DNA from: Oxalobacteraceae bacterium UBA7693
GTDB taxonomy: Bacteria; Pseudomonadota; Gammaproteobacteria; Burkholderiales; Burkholderiaceae_D
Assembly: GCA_002482715.1 (NCBI GenBank)
Contig: DLGN01000070.1
Coordinates: 1 to 39,847 of the forward strand
Reading direction: 5' to 3'
DNA: 39,847 nucleotides
Shown: positions 8,093-14,981 of the stretch, piece by piece
Numbering within the stretch: the first letter of the stretch is position 1
Layout: each line of letters opens with the position of its first letter
The notes under the pieces: generated by a model
Told to the model about the DNA's origin: nothing
The model's database searches: none
The model's input: only the letters and a program-made list of their open reading frames with translations
Translations under genes and position numbers: made by a program

Positions 8093-9658
8093 ATGTCTTC
8101 ACCTATTCAAGCGTTGCTACAACAAGCGGTTGCAAAGCACCAGCAAGGCTATCTGCAACAAGCGGAAGATCTCTATGTACAAGTCTTACAGATCGACGCA
8201 CAGCAATTTGATGCTTTACATTTAATCGGCCTTATTGCGAAGCAGCGCGGTGATACGCAAAGTGCGATGAATTTTTTTGCAAAAGCGATCGCGATCAATC
8301 CTCGCGATGCGAAAGTGCATTGTAATCTGGGAGCAACATTTCAGGAAATCGGTAATGCGCAGCAGGCACTCGTCTGTTACGACTTGGCACTTTCGCTGAA
8401 AAACGACTATGCCTTAGCATGGAATAATCGAGGCAATAGCTTACGTGCTTTACACCGTTATCAAGAGGCGCTTGATAGTTTTACCAAGGCGATGGAGATA
8501 CAGCTCAACTATCCGGAGGCCTTTTTAAATCGCGGCATTTGTTTGCAAGCACTGGAGGAACACGAGCAAGCCCTAGCGGATCTAGAAGACGCACTCAGGC
8601 TACGCAGTGATTATGCCGAAGCGGAATTTGCACGTGCATTTAGCCTACAACAACTACGCCGATACGACGAAGCTCATGCTGCTTACTCGTGCGCATTGGG
8701 TTCCGCCACCACGGCAAAGTCGAGTAACACCGCTACAAAAAAAATTGCTGCAATTTACTGTAATCGAGGCATGGTTTCCGCAAAATTACAGCGCTATGAT
8801 GAAGCACTGGCAGATTTCCAAGAGGCGATTAGCTTACGCGCAGACTTTGGCAATGCCTATCTGCAAGCAGCCTATGTTCATCAGCTGATGCAGCATCAAG
8901 AAGCGGCTATCGGCTGTTTTCAATCAGCGTGGCAATTAGCGCAGGGTGCTGCTAACAACAGTGCGCAAGCACAAGCCATCAGACAACAAATCGAATATCA
9001 CCTTGCGGCTCTAGGCGCGGCACCCACACCACTCGCCGCACCAACTAGCTATATTAAAGATTTGTTTGATCAATATGCTGATCATTTCGATACACATCTA
9101 CAGGAGCATTTGGCTTATCAGGTGCCACAATTATTACAAACCGCGTTACAAGATTTGGGCATCAAGCATTCCAAACAGCTTACTCATGCGATTGATTTAG
9201 GTTGTGGTACGGGTTTGTGCGGGGACTTTCTGGCATCCATCGCCAAGCGTGTAACAGGTATCGATTTATCTGCAAAGATGCTGGCGAAAGCGCAAGCAAA
9301 AGCCGTTTACGACGAATTGGTTTGCGATGACATCTTGCATTATCTTGAACAGCATTCAAGCACAGTTGACTTAGTGATCGCAGCCGATGTGCTGGTTTAT
9401 TTTGGCGCCTTAGAGCGATGGTTTTCTTTAGTCAAAAACTGTTTACAGCAAAATGGCTATTTCGCGTTCTCAGTTGAAGAATCAGATTCAGATGAATTCT
9501 GCCTACAAAGCTCACAACGCTATGCGCATTCAGCCGCTTACTTGACTAGGCTCGCACACGCGCACGGTTTCCAAATACGTCATTGCAGCCCACATCAAGG
9601 TCGGCGTGATGCACAACAGGCAGTTGCCAGTTTAATTGTGGTTCTACAAAGAATCTAG
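8093..9658 (+). CDS. TPR repeat protein with C-terminal SAM-dependent methyltransferase
   Basis: A 521-residue fusion. Residues about 8-310 hold a chain of tetratricopeptide repeats with the expected W/L-G-Y-A-F-A-P spacing (for example HCNLGATFQEIGNAQQALVC and AWNNRGNSLRALHRYQEALD). Residues about 320-521 form a class I methyltransferase: motif I is AIDLGCGTGLCG (from about residue 366), followed by an acidic beta2 end VTGIDLSAKML and motif VIAADVLVYFG. It is probably cytoplasmic, since no signal peptide is seen. Such fusions are frequent in Burkholderiales and other Proteobacteria; the methyl acceptor is unknown, and the TPR arm presumably docks a protein partner. No convincing ribosome site precedes the ATG at 8093. 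Its stop overlaps the stop of the next, convergent gene. Confidence 0.9.
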   Translation: MSSPIQALLQQAVAKHQQGYLQQAEDLYVQVLQIDAQQFDALHLIGLIAKQRGDTQSAMNFFAKAIAINPRDAKVHCNLGATFQEIGNAQQALVCYDLALSLKNDYALAWNNRGNSLRALHRYQEALDSFTKAMEIQLNYPEAFLNRGICLQALEEHEQALADLEDALRLRSDYAEAEFARAFSLQQLRRYDEAHAAYSCALGSATTAKSSNTATKKIAAIYCNRGMVSAKLQRYDEALADFQEAISLRADFGNAYLQAAYVHQLMQHQEAAIGCFQSAWQLAQGAANNSAQAQAIRQQIEYHLAALGAAPTPLAAPTSYIKDLFDQYADHFDTHLQEHLAYQVPQLLQTALQDLGIKHSKQLTHAIDLGCGTGLCGDFLASIAKRVTGIDLSAKMLAKAQAKAVYDELVCDDILHYLEQHSSTVDLVIAADVLVYFGALERWFSLVKNCLQQNGYFAFSVEESDSDEFCLQSSQRYAHSAAYLTRLAHAHGFQIRHCSPHQGRRDAQQAVASLIVVLQRI

Positions 9659-9906
9659 GATTTGCGCCAAAAATACAGTAGGGCACATAAAGCCAGTCCT
9701 ACAAGAATCAACAAACGGGTATCGTTGCCGATCAAATACGGATAGAACATCAAAGTTAAACCGCCCCACTTCAAACGCGGCTTATTCGCCTTACGCCCAG
9801 CTTGAAAACAGATTAGCCCGATCACACCGAACACGATAGAGATGACGATGTAAGTCGGGCTGGGCAACATCGCGATTAATTCCGCTAGCAGGGCTTCTTC
9901 ATTCAT
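9655..9906 (-). CDS. Small two-helix membrane protein, unknown
   Basis: An 83-residue protein beginning MNEEALLAEL, with two hydrophobic segments (roughly residues 17-35 and 57-78) separated by a basic loop (GRKANKPRLKWGG). No family was recognised. The start at 9906 is the first ATG; a TTG three codons upstream is less likely. The ribosome site is weak. The stop codon overlaps that of the convergent TPR-methyltransferase: both TAG stops are drawn from CTAG at 9655-9658. It may be the last gene of the minus-strand MAPEG-DUF2798 series, 93 bp after the DUF2798 stop. Confidence 0.65.
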   Translation of the reverse strand: MNEEALLAELIAMLPSPTYIVISIVFGVIGLICFQAGRKANKPRLKWGGLTLMFYPYLIGNDTRLLILVGLALCALLYFWRKS

Positions 9907-9999
9907 GCGGGGCAATCTGGTTGAAGGATAAGAGCCACATACTAAGTCAAATTCAATCTCAGTAGAAAATGGATGTTACCGAATACAATTTATCTGAAA

Positions 10000-10221
10000 C
10001 TAAGCGACGAAACGCGCAACTAATTTACGCGTGAATGGCGCAAACAATAATACCAATGGGAAAGCACAAGCCCATGCGACTAAAAAGGCTCGTAACCAGC
10101 GCGACAAAAATCCGGCATCAAATCCTGTATTCAGGGCAGTCAAAATGCCGGACATGCAAAATGCCATCAACATCGACATGATGAGGGCAAACGTCAGTTG
10201 TTGTTTCTTTTCTTTAGTCAT
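10000..10221 (-). CDS. DUF2798 family membrane protein
   Basis: A 73-residue protein with two transmembrane helices (about 9-28 and 44-62). The pattern of MSILMAFCMSG-like helix 1, TALNTG, FLSRWLRAF, AWACAFPLVL and a final basic PFTRKLV matches DUF2798, a small inner-membrane family of unknown function. It lies 17 bp downstream of the MAPEG gene and is probably co-transcribed with it. No clear ribosome site is present, so translation may be coupled or weak. Confidence 0.8.
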   Translation of the reverse strand: MTKEKKQQLTFALIMSMLMAFCMSGILTALNTGFDAGFLSRWLRAFLVAWACAFPLVLLFAPFTRKLVARFVA

Positions 10222-10238
10222 AAAAAATCAAATAAAAT

Positions 10239-10628
10239 TTATTGAAAAAATAAGGCGACGCTGACGCCTACGCCACCAAACCAAATCAGTGATCGCAGCG
10301 TACTTCGATTGAGCAAGTAAGCAGCAACGTAAAGACAACGCAAAATAATAAATGCCATCGCAAGACCATCAATATTCGCCTGATTGGCTTGCGCTTGCTG
10401 TGCTAACACAACGCCAGCGATGAACAAGGGCAAGGCTTCAAAACCATTTTTCTGCGCAGCGATTGCGCGCTGTGGCCAGCCTGTGAGTTTGGCCTCCCAA
10501 TCACGTGGATGGTCATTGTCATAACCACCCTTGCGACGCGACAATTTTGCGGTGCTGGCCTTCGCAAAACCGACAGTAATCACTGGTAAAAAACACGCTG
10601 CCAATACACACCAATTTGCGATAGTCAT
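10239..10628 (-). CDS. MAPEG family inner-membrane protein
   Basis: A 129-residue protein with four hydrophobic helices, as in MAPEG (membrane-associated proteins in eicosanoid and glutathione metabolism). Family features seen are the cytoplasmic loop with DNDHPRDWEAKLTGWPQRA, then AQKNGFEALPLFIAGVVLA, and AFIILRCLYVAAYL near the end. Bacterial members are poorly characterised; glutathione-dependent detoxification is the family precedent, not shown here. A ribosome site (GAGGAC) precedes the ATG at 10628. It leads a short minus-strand unit with DUF2798. Confidence 0.88.
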   Translation of the reverse strand: MTIANWCVLAACFLPVITVGFAKASTAKLSRRKGGYDNDHPRDWEAKLTGWPQRAIAAQKNGFEALPLFIAGVVLAQQAQANQANIDGLAMAFIILRCLYVAAYLLNRSTLRSLIWFGGVGVSVALFFQ

Positions 10629-10946
10629 ACATTGTCCTCTTCCGATAAAAAATAGGGTGCATCTGCACCTTTGCGTTCGCTAGCGCTGCATCATAATCCA
10701 AATTGCGCTAGCAAGTTTGAGGGCTGTGTCTAAAGAAATACATAAAAGATAAGGCGACTATTTGTCTCGCTATTTTTACTCCACGTATTTGATCAACATT
10801 GGTTTGATCAACAAGGACTTGATTAACAACAATTAGATCGGTTTTTTCGATGTAAATATCATTTATATTCGATTTGTAAGTGTGCGCCTGCGCCCATAGA
10901 TTAGAAGAGTGACGCGCTAAGTCACTAACCAATAAGGAGATATGTG
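10629..10946. other. Divergent regulatory region MAPEG / hpf
   Basis: 318 bp between divergent genes. It holds a tight hairpin (GGTGC at 10656-10660, GCACC at 10665-10669) and an 8-bp inverted repeat GCTAGCGC/GCGCTAGC (10679-10686, 10705-10712), both on the MAPEG side. It also holds the three-copy TTGATCAA array (10789-10826), a TATATT at 10864-10869 that may be a -10 box for hpf, and a GTGAC/GTCAC pair just ahead of the hpf ribosome site. No gene was recognised inside it. Confidence 0.5.
10789..10826. promoter_or_regulatory. Three phased TTGATCAA-type palindromes upstream of hpf
   Basis: TTGATCAA at 10789-10796, TTGATCAA at 10804-10811 and TTGATTAA at 10819-10826, each separated by exactly 7 bp (15-bp period). 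The following bases CA are also conserved in all three. It is a likely protein-binding array controlling hpf or the divergent MAPEG gene. The regulator is unknown. The spacing does not fit an FNR site (TTGAT-N4-ATCAA). Confidence 0.5.
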
Positions 10947-11321
10947 ATGCAAATCGATATACAAGCACGCGGTTTCGAATTAACCGATGGTTTACGTGAA
11001 CACACCAAAAAACGCCTTGGCTTTGCAACTGATTGGGCACATGATGAATTGCGTCGTGTTAACGTCCGATTGTCTGACGTTAATGGTCCGCGTGGTGGCG
11101 AAGATAAACGCTGTTTGATTCAGATTCCTCTCGCAGGCATGCAAGACCTGGTGATCGATGAGCTTGAATCGGATCTGTATGTTGCAATCGATAAGGCGGC
11201 AAATCGTATGGAACGCGTATTAAGCAAACGCCTGGCGCGCGCTCGCGAACATCCGCACATTAGTCTGAAAAAGCAGCATACAGAGAATTCCGTTGATGCA
11301 GAATCATCCGATTCGAACTGA
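10947..11321 (+). CDS. hpf: Short HPF/RaiA-type ribosome hibernation factor
   Basis: A 124-residue protein beginning MQIDIQARGFELTDGLREHT, which fits the beta-alpha-beta-beta-beta-alpha S30AE / sigma-54 modulation fold. Positively charged helices (RRVNVRLSD, ANRMERVLSKRLARAREH) would bind the 30S decoding region. It lacks the C-terminal dimerisation domain of long HPF and instead ends in an acidic, serine-rich tail. A strong AAGGAG site lies 7 bases before the ATG at 10947; an in-frame GTG one codon earlier is not needed. It heads a three-gene cluster with the TerB-like and DUF2062 genes. Unlike the usual hpf gene it is not beside rpoN, lptB or ptsN, so it may be a second, separately regulated copy. 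Confidence 0.87.
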   Translation: MQIDIQARGFELTDGLREHTKKRLGFATDWAHDELRRVNVRLSDVNGPRGGEDKRCLIQIPLAGMQDLVIDELESDLYVAIDKAANRMERVLSKRLARAREHPHISLKKQHTENSVDAESSDSN

Positions 11322-11348
11322 AAGATAGTGCACGAGAGGAGTCATGAT

Positions 11349-11858
11349 ATGAGACAGTATCAAACAGATAGTCCGGAAGCAATGGCAAGAATTATTGCCT
11401 TATCGATGTTAGTCGATGGTGGATTAGATAAAACTGAACTTGATGTCATCAATCACTATGGTGTGCTTGAACACATAGGCATGTCGGATACAACGTTCAA
11501 TAACATCGTTCAGGAATTGTGTGAAGACATGCTGCAATCTATGCCCGGATATCATCTTGGCCGAATTGAGCTTGACGACGAACTTGCCGAGCAATGCATC
11601 GATGACATGCTAGCCGAAATACAAGATCCGCGACAAAGACAATTCTTACTTGATGTGATGCTGGCCGTGGTCGATGCTGATCATTACTTAAGTGAAGGTG
11701 AAACCATCTTGCTGTCTCGTGCAATGCAATGCTGGAATTTAGAGCTGATCAAGCAAATCAAACCGATGAAGCATTCTGTAATAGCGGACGAATCAGGTAG
11801 CAATTTCGCGCAACAACAGACAATACGCCTGCCATCGATCATCGAAACGCACTTCTAA
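11349..11858 (+). CDS. TerB-like domain protein
   Basis: A 169-residue acidic cytoplasmic protein. Two similar helical halves carry acidic stretches: SMLVDGGLDKTELDVI near the N-terminus and MLAVVDADHYLSEGETILLS near the C-terminus. This resembles the TerB / tellurite-resistance-like and DjlA-N helical fold with its conserved acidic pairs, so a TerB-like assignment is likely but not certain. The ATG at 11349 was chosen because AGGAG lies 7 bases upstream; the frame also has an earlier GTG. It lies 27 bp after hpf and 15 bp before the DUF2062 gene, indicating one transcript. No other ter genes are present, so it does not imply tellurite resistance. Confidence 0.75.
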   Translation: MRQYQTDSPEAMARIIALSMLVDGGLDKTELDVINHYGVLEHIGMSDTTFNNIVQELCEDMLQSMPGYHLGRIELDDELAEQCIDDMLAEIQDPRQRQFLLDVMLAVVDADHYLSEGETILLSRAMQCWNLELIKQIKPMKHSVIADESGSNFAQQQTIRLPSIIETHF

Positions 11859-11873
11859 ATTGTTCGTCAGATC

Positions 11874-12443
11874 ATGCCAAAAAAGTTTCTACGCCGCGTG
11901 TTACCAAATCAGAAAAGCATACAACAATTTCCTGTGAGTCGGCGCTTTACTGGCCGGCTCGACATTCCTGCATTGTGGGAAGTGCAGCGTGATAAGGTTG
12001 CCATCGGCTTAGCGATTGGCGTGTTCTGTGGAATGATTCCTGGCCCGCTGCAAATGATTTCGGCGCTTGCGCTGACGATTATCTTCCGCGTCAATCTGCC
12101 GATGGCATTAGTCGGCACTTTTCTAACAAATCCGCTCACGATTGTGCCTTTGTACATGCTCGCCTACATGGTAGGGCAAAGTATTTTAGGAGAATCTAAC
12201 TGGCGAGCACTGCCAGAACTTCCCGTGGCTGACTGGACTGCCCCGATCACAGCAATTCAAAATTGGACTAATTGGATAGGAGATTTAGGCTCGCCTTGGT
12301 TGATAGGAATGTTGGTTCTGTCCTGCGCAATGGCGGCGCTTGCGTACTGTGGAATGCAAGTGGTTTGGCGTATCAGTCAATATGTCATGATGCGCAATCG
12401 TCTACGTCAACGGCAGAGTAGAGTCAATAAACGATCACTGTAA
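11874..12443 (+). CDS. DUF2062 family membrane protein
   Basis: A 189-residue protein. After a basic N-terminus it has the family core, AIGLAIGVFCGMIPGPLQM, then FRVNLPMALVGTFLTNPLTI and a later helix at about 143-165. DUF2062 proteins are inner-membrane proteins of unknown function. It is the third gene in the hpf cluster, 15 bp after the TerB-like gene. The ribosome site is poor, suggesting translational coupling. The last residues are strongly basic (RNRLRQRQSRVNKR). Confidence 0.88.
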   Translation: MPKKFLRRVLPNQKSIQQFPVSRRFTGRLDIPALWEVQRDKVAIGLAIGVFCGMIPGPLQMISALALTIIFRVNLPMALVGTFLTNPLTIVPLYMLAYMVGQSILGESNWRALPELPVADWTAPITAIQNWTNWIGDLGSPWLIGMLVLSCAMAALAYCGMQVVWRISQYVMMRNRLRQRQSRVNKRSL

Positions 12444-12462
12444 TCCGGCATTTTTTGTGGTC

Positions 12463-12744
12463 TTACGAGCGCGCTTGTTTTCTGCACCCCGCTAATTCGC
12501 CGCGCCAAGCTTTATACCCAGCAAACAACGTCGCCACAAGCCAAACAGCACTCAATATCGTATCGACGATTCTGTCGCGGGCACTGCACTTAGCATCTAT
12601 TTGACAATCGACATGCACAAGTAAAACGCCAAGTAGAGAAATGCCAGCAAAAGCCGCCATTGAATAGGCTAGCGTACACAATACACGACGCCATATGGGC
12701 GGATATTGAAACTGTGGATCAGATTTGAATGGAGCACTTTGCAT
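12463..12744 (-). CDS. Small hypothetical membrane protein
   Basis: A 93-residue protein with two hydrophobic helices (about 24-45 and 63-82) linked by a cysteine-containing loop (DCQIDAKCSARD). No family was recognised. It is convergent with the DUF2062 gene, 19 bp apart. The ribosome site is weak, but membrane topology and codon pattern make it more plausible than the overlapping frame at 12719-13009. Confidence 0.55.
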   Translation of the reverse strand: MQSAPFKSDPQFQYPPIWRRVLCTLAYSMAAFAGISLLGVLLVHVDCQIDAKCSARDRIVDTILSAVWLVATLFAGYKAWRGELAGCRKQARS

Positions 12745-13184
12745 ACAAGGCGAATTTTGAATAACAGATAAAAGACACAGGCTTAGTTTGAGGCCGCAGA
12801 TGCACGATCAGCACATTCGCAGAATACCGATAGCGGTGTCTGCTGGTATGTTTTTCTGCATTGGTAATACAAAACATGACACATAGACAGGACTTACGCA
12901 AAACCATCAATACATCTTTGTTGCCGCCTAGCTGGGACAATTTTACGTAAGATCTAATAGCATGCAATTCTGGCATCAAGCTGCATTTTGCACAAGCCTG
13001 CATGACCACTATCGCGGTTCATGGAACAAACCCCGCCTAGAATTTAGCAGAATGCATCAATACACTCCAAAAAATTGCCCATTTTTTTCATAATTTCACA
13101 GTTAGCACACACAAAGTCGGCAATGCTTCATGTTCACTACATATAGCTTCTTTACAGTGAAGGCTCTCTCACTTGGAGCCAAAC
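12745..13184. other. Intergenic region before creD
   Basis: 440 bp without a convincing gene. It includes an imperfect inverted pair, CTTACGCAAAA (12893-12903) and TTTTACGTAAG (12941-12951), that could be a small transposable remnant. The AT-rich stretch 13060-13100 probably contains the creD promoter. A minus-strand frame at 12719-13009 is considered spurious. Confidence 0.4.
12893..12951. repeat. Short inverted repeat, possible insertion-element remnant
   Basis: CTTACGCAAAA and TTTTACGTAAG form an 11-bp inverted pair with one mismatch, 37 bases apart. The left arm is preceded by GGA, giving GGACTTACGCAAAA, a motif reminiscent of insertion-sequence ends. No transposase and no clear target duplication are seen, so this remains a weak call. 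Confidence 0.3.
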
Positions 13185-14618
13185 ATGCAAAAAACTTTAT
13201 TTATTAAATCGCTCACTGTCGGGCTATTAATGCTGATCATCGGTATTCCACTGATGATGATTGAAGATACGATTAAAGCGCGCCTACAATTTCGCAACGA
13301 GGCTGTGCGTAGTATCGCAGCCGATTCGGTTGGTCAACAAACCTTACTCGGCCCAATTTTAGTCATTCCTTATAGCGAACAATATGAGGAAGAAGAACTG
13401 GTCAATGCCGCCAACAAACATACCATCAAACGTCAGCGTAGTTTACAAAAACGTCTATACGTCTTCCCTGACGAATTGAAAATGCTATCAACGGTCGATA
13501 CGGATCAGCGTTATCGCGGCATCCACAAGGTCTTAGTGTATAGCGGCCAACACGATCTGAGTGGCAGCTTCCAATTGCCAGAACTAAGCGCCATTCAACG
13601 CGAGAAATCAGATTCGACCATCGTGCTCGGAGCGGCCTTTATCAGCATTGGACTCAGCGATACGCGTGGTTTGAAAAATGTTCCACGTATCAATTGGCAT
13701 GGACAAGATATTGAATTCCAACAGAATAGTCAGCTCAACTACATCAAACAAGGTTTGCATGCGCCCTTAGGAAAAATCGAACTCGGTGCAGCCAAGCCCA
13801 TTGGCTTCACGCTTAATCTCAATATCGATGGTATAGAACAATTCTCTGTGGTTCCCATTGCAAAAAATAATCAGGTAACGATACGCTCTAAATGGGAACA
13901 TCCACAATTCTATGGTCGATTCTTGCCATCGCCAAAAGAACGCAAAATCGACGCTAGCGGCTTTCAAGCGACATGGAAAATCTCATCCTTATCCAGCAAT
14001 GCACAACAACAATTTTTGAGTAGTGAATGCTGTCAGCAAGAAATCAAAGTGATAACTAGTACTCCGGCCGGCGTTGATGCTGCGGCACAAAGCGTAACGA
14101 GCATTGATAGTTTTGGCGTGGCGTTTATCGAACCAATTAATATCTATTCTCAGTCTGATCGCGCGATTAAATACGGCCTGTTATTTGTTGCGCTGAGTTT
14201 TGCTGCCTTCTTCTTATTCGAACTATTAAAGCAATTACCAATTCATCCTATTCAATACGCTTTAGTTGGATTAGCCTTGGTGCTGTTCTTCTTATTGCTG
14301 GTGAGTTTGTCCGAACACCTACAATTTGTTTGGGCCTACCTGATCGCAAGTGCCGCTTGCTTATCGCTGATCAGCTTTTATCTCAGTTATGCATTGAGAA
14401 GTTGGAAACGTGGCGTTGGTTTTGGTGCTGCACTGACTTTATTGTATGGCGTTTTATTCGGCCTGCTTCAATCCGAAAATAATGCCTTGGTGATGGGAAG
14501 TATTCTATTGTTTAGCGTACTGGCTGCGATCATGTTAATCACGCGCAAAGTTGACTGGTATCAGATCGGTAAGACTACCACGCTCAACAATACAACAGAC
14601 ACAAGGGTCAACGAATAA
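13185..14618 (+). CDS. creD: Inner-membrane protein CreD
   Basis: A 477-residue CreD-family protein. An N-terminal helix (about 5-25) leads into a large periplasmic region starting with the family signature IGIPLMMIEDTIKAR, RNEAVRSIAADSVGQQTLLGP and VIPYSE. After a segment of beta-rich character come five or six C-terminal helices (about 330-455), including HPIQYALVGLALVLFFLLLVSLSEH. In E. coli creD belongs to the creABCD regulon and affects envelope integrity and colicin E2 tolerance. Here no creB or creC is adjacent, so regulation must be by distant genes. The start at 13185 is preceded by TTGGAG; an upstream in-frame TTG lies within that ribosome site and was rejected. Confidence 0.93.
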   Translation: MQKTLFIKSLTVGLLMLIIGIPLMMIEDTIKARLQFRNEAVRSIAADSVGQQTLLGPILVIPYSEQYEEEELVNAANKHTIKRQRSLQKRLYVFPDELKMLSTVDTDQRYRGIHKVLVYSGQHDLSGSFQLPELSAIQREKSDSTIVLGAAFISIGLSDTRGLKNVPRINWHGQDIEFQQNSQLNYIKQGLHAPLGKIELGAAKPIGFTLNLNIDGIEQFSVVPIAKNNQVTIRSKWEHPQFYGRFLPSPKERKIDASGFQATWKISSLSSNAQQQFLSSECCQQEIKVITSTPAGVDAAAQSVTSIDSFGVAFIEPINIYSQSDRAIKYGLLFVALSFAAFFLFELLKQLPIHPIQYALVGLALVLFFLLLVSLSEHLQFVWAYLIASAACLSLISFYLSYALRSWKRGVGFGAALTLLYGVLFGLLQSENNALVMGSILLFSVLAAIMLITRKVDWYQIGKTTTLNNTTDTRVNE

Positions 14619-14650
14619 CGGCATAGCAATTCATATTGCTTGATTGATTC

Positions 14651-14685
14651 AGCTTCGTCATCCGTGATTTACCGATGACGAAGCT
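14651..14685. terminator. 12-bp perfect hairpin after creD
   Basis: AGCTTCGTCATC (14651-14662) and GATGACGAAGCT (14674-14685) form a perfect 12-bp stem with an 11-base loop, 32 bp past the creD stop. It is not followed by a T-tract, so it is either a Rho-type or partial terminator or another structured element. Confidence 0.55.
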
Positions 14686-14737
14686 TAGGGCGTGTTGATT
14701 CATTTGCCCCATTATGCAAGACTCCTTTTTACCAGAG

Positions 14738-14767
14738 CAATGCGGAACAATGCAGAACAATGTGAGA
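14738..14767. repeat. Three 10-bp direct repeats upstream of sensor kinase
   Basis: CAATGCGGAA, CAATGCAGAA and CAATGTGAGA are contiguous at 14738-14747, 14748-14757 and 14758-14767. The last copy is diverged. The one-helical-turn spacing places each copy on the same DNA face, as in cooperative regulator sites, about 215 bp upstream of the kinase start. Confidence 0.5.
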
Positions 14768-14981
14768 AAGTCATCCACTTCTGGCAATGCTGTTTAAGTT
14801 AACTGGTATTCATCTCCTGAAAGAAGGCATTCGAAAAAACCACGAATACGCGATTGCAGATGCATCGCCTGCAATTGTGGTCTAAGATACCTATAGACAA
14901 CTTTATCCCAAGTTAGCCTCAAGGAAACAAGCTGTCCCCGCGCCAGACAATTTGCATTCCATTTCACAAGCTTAACTTTTC

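Larger units (their letters stand above)
14619..14981. other. Intergenic region between creD and sensor kinase
   Basis: 363 bp containing the 12-bp hairpin after creD and the three 10-bp direct repeats at 14738-14767. The remaining 200 bp leading to the kinase start are unremarkable and presumably hold its promoter. No coding frame with support was seen. Confidence 0.45.

Noticed and set aside
11349..11858. Tellurite-resistance operon
   Set aside because: Only one TerB-like gene is present, next to hpf and DUF2062; no terZ, terC, terD or terA genes are seen.
12719..13009. Minus-strand 96-residue open frame before creD
   Set aside because: It overlaps the more credible small membrane-protein gene, has no ribosome site and shows low-complexity cysteine/serine content typical of chance frames.
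13095..13110. CreB-type box (TTCAC-N6-TTCAC) upstream of creD
   Set aside because: The second half reads CACAC, matching only three of five bases, and no creBC genes are in the window.
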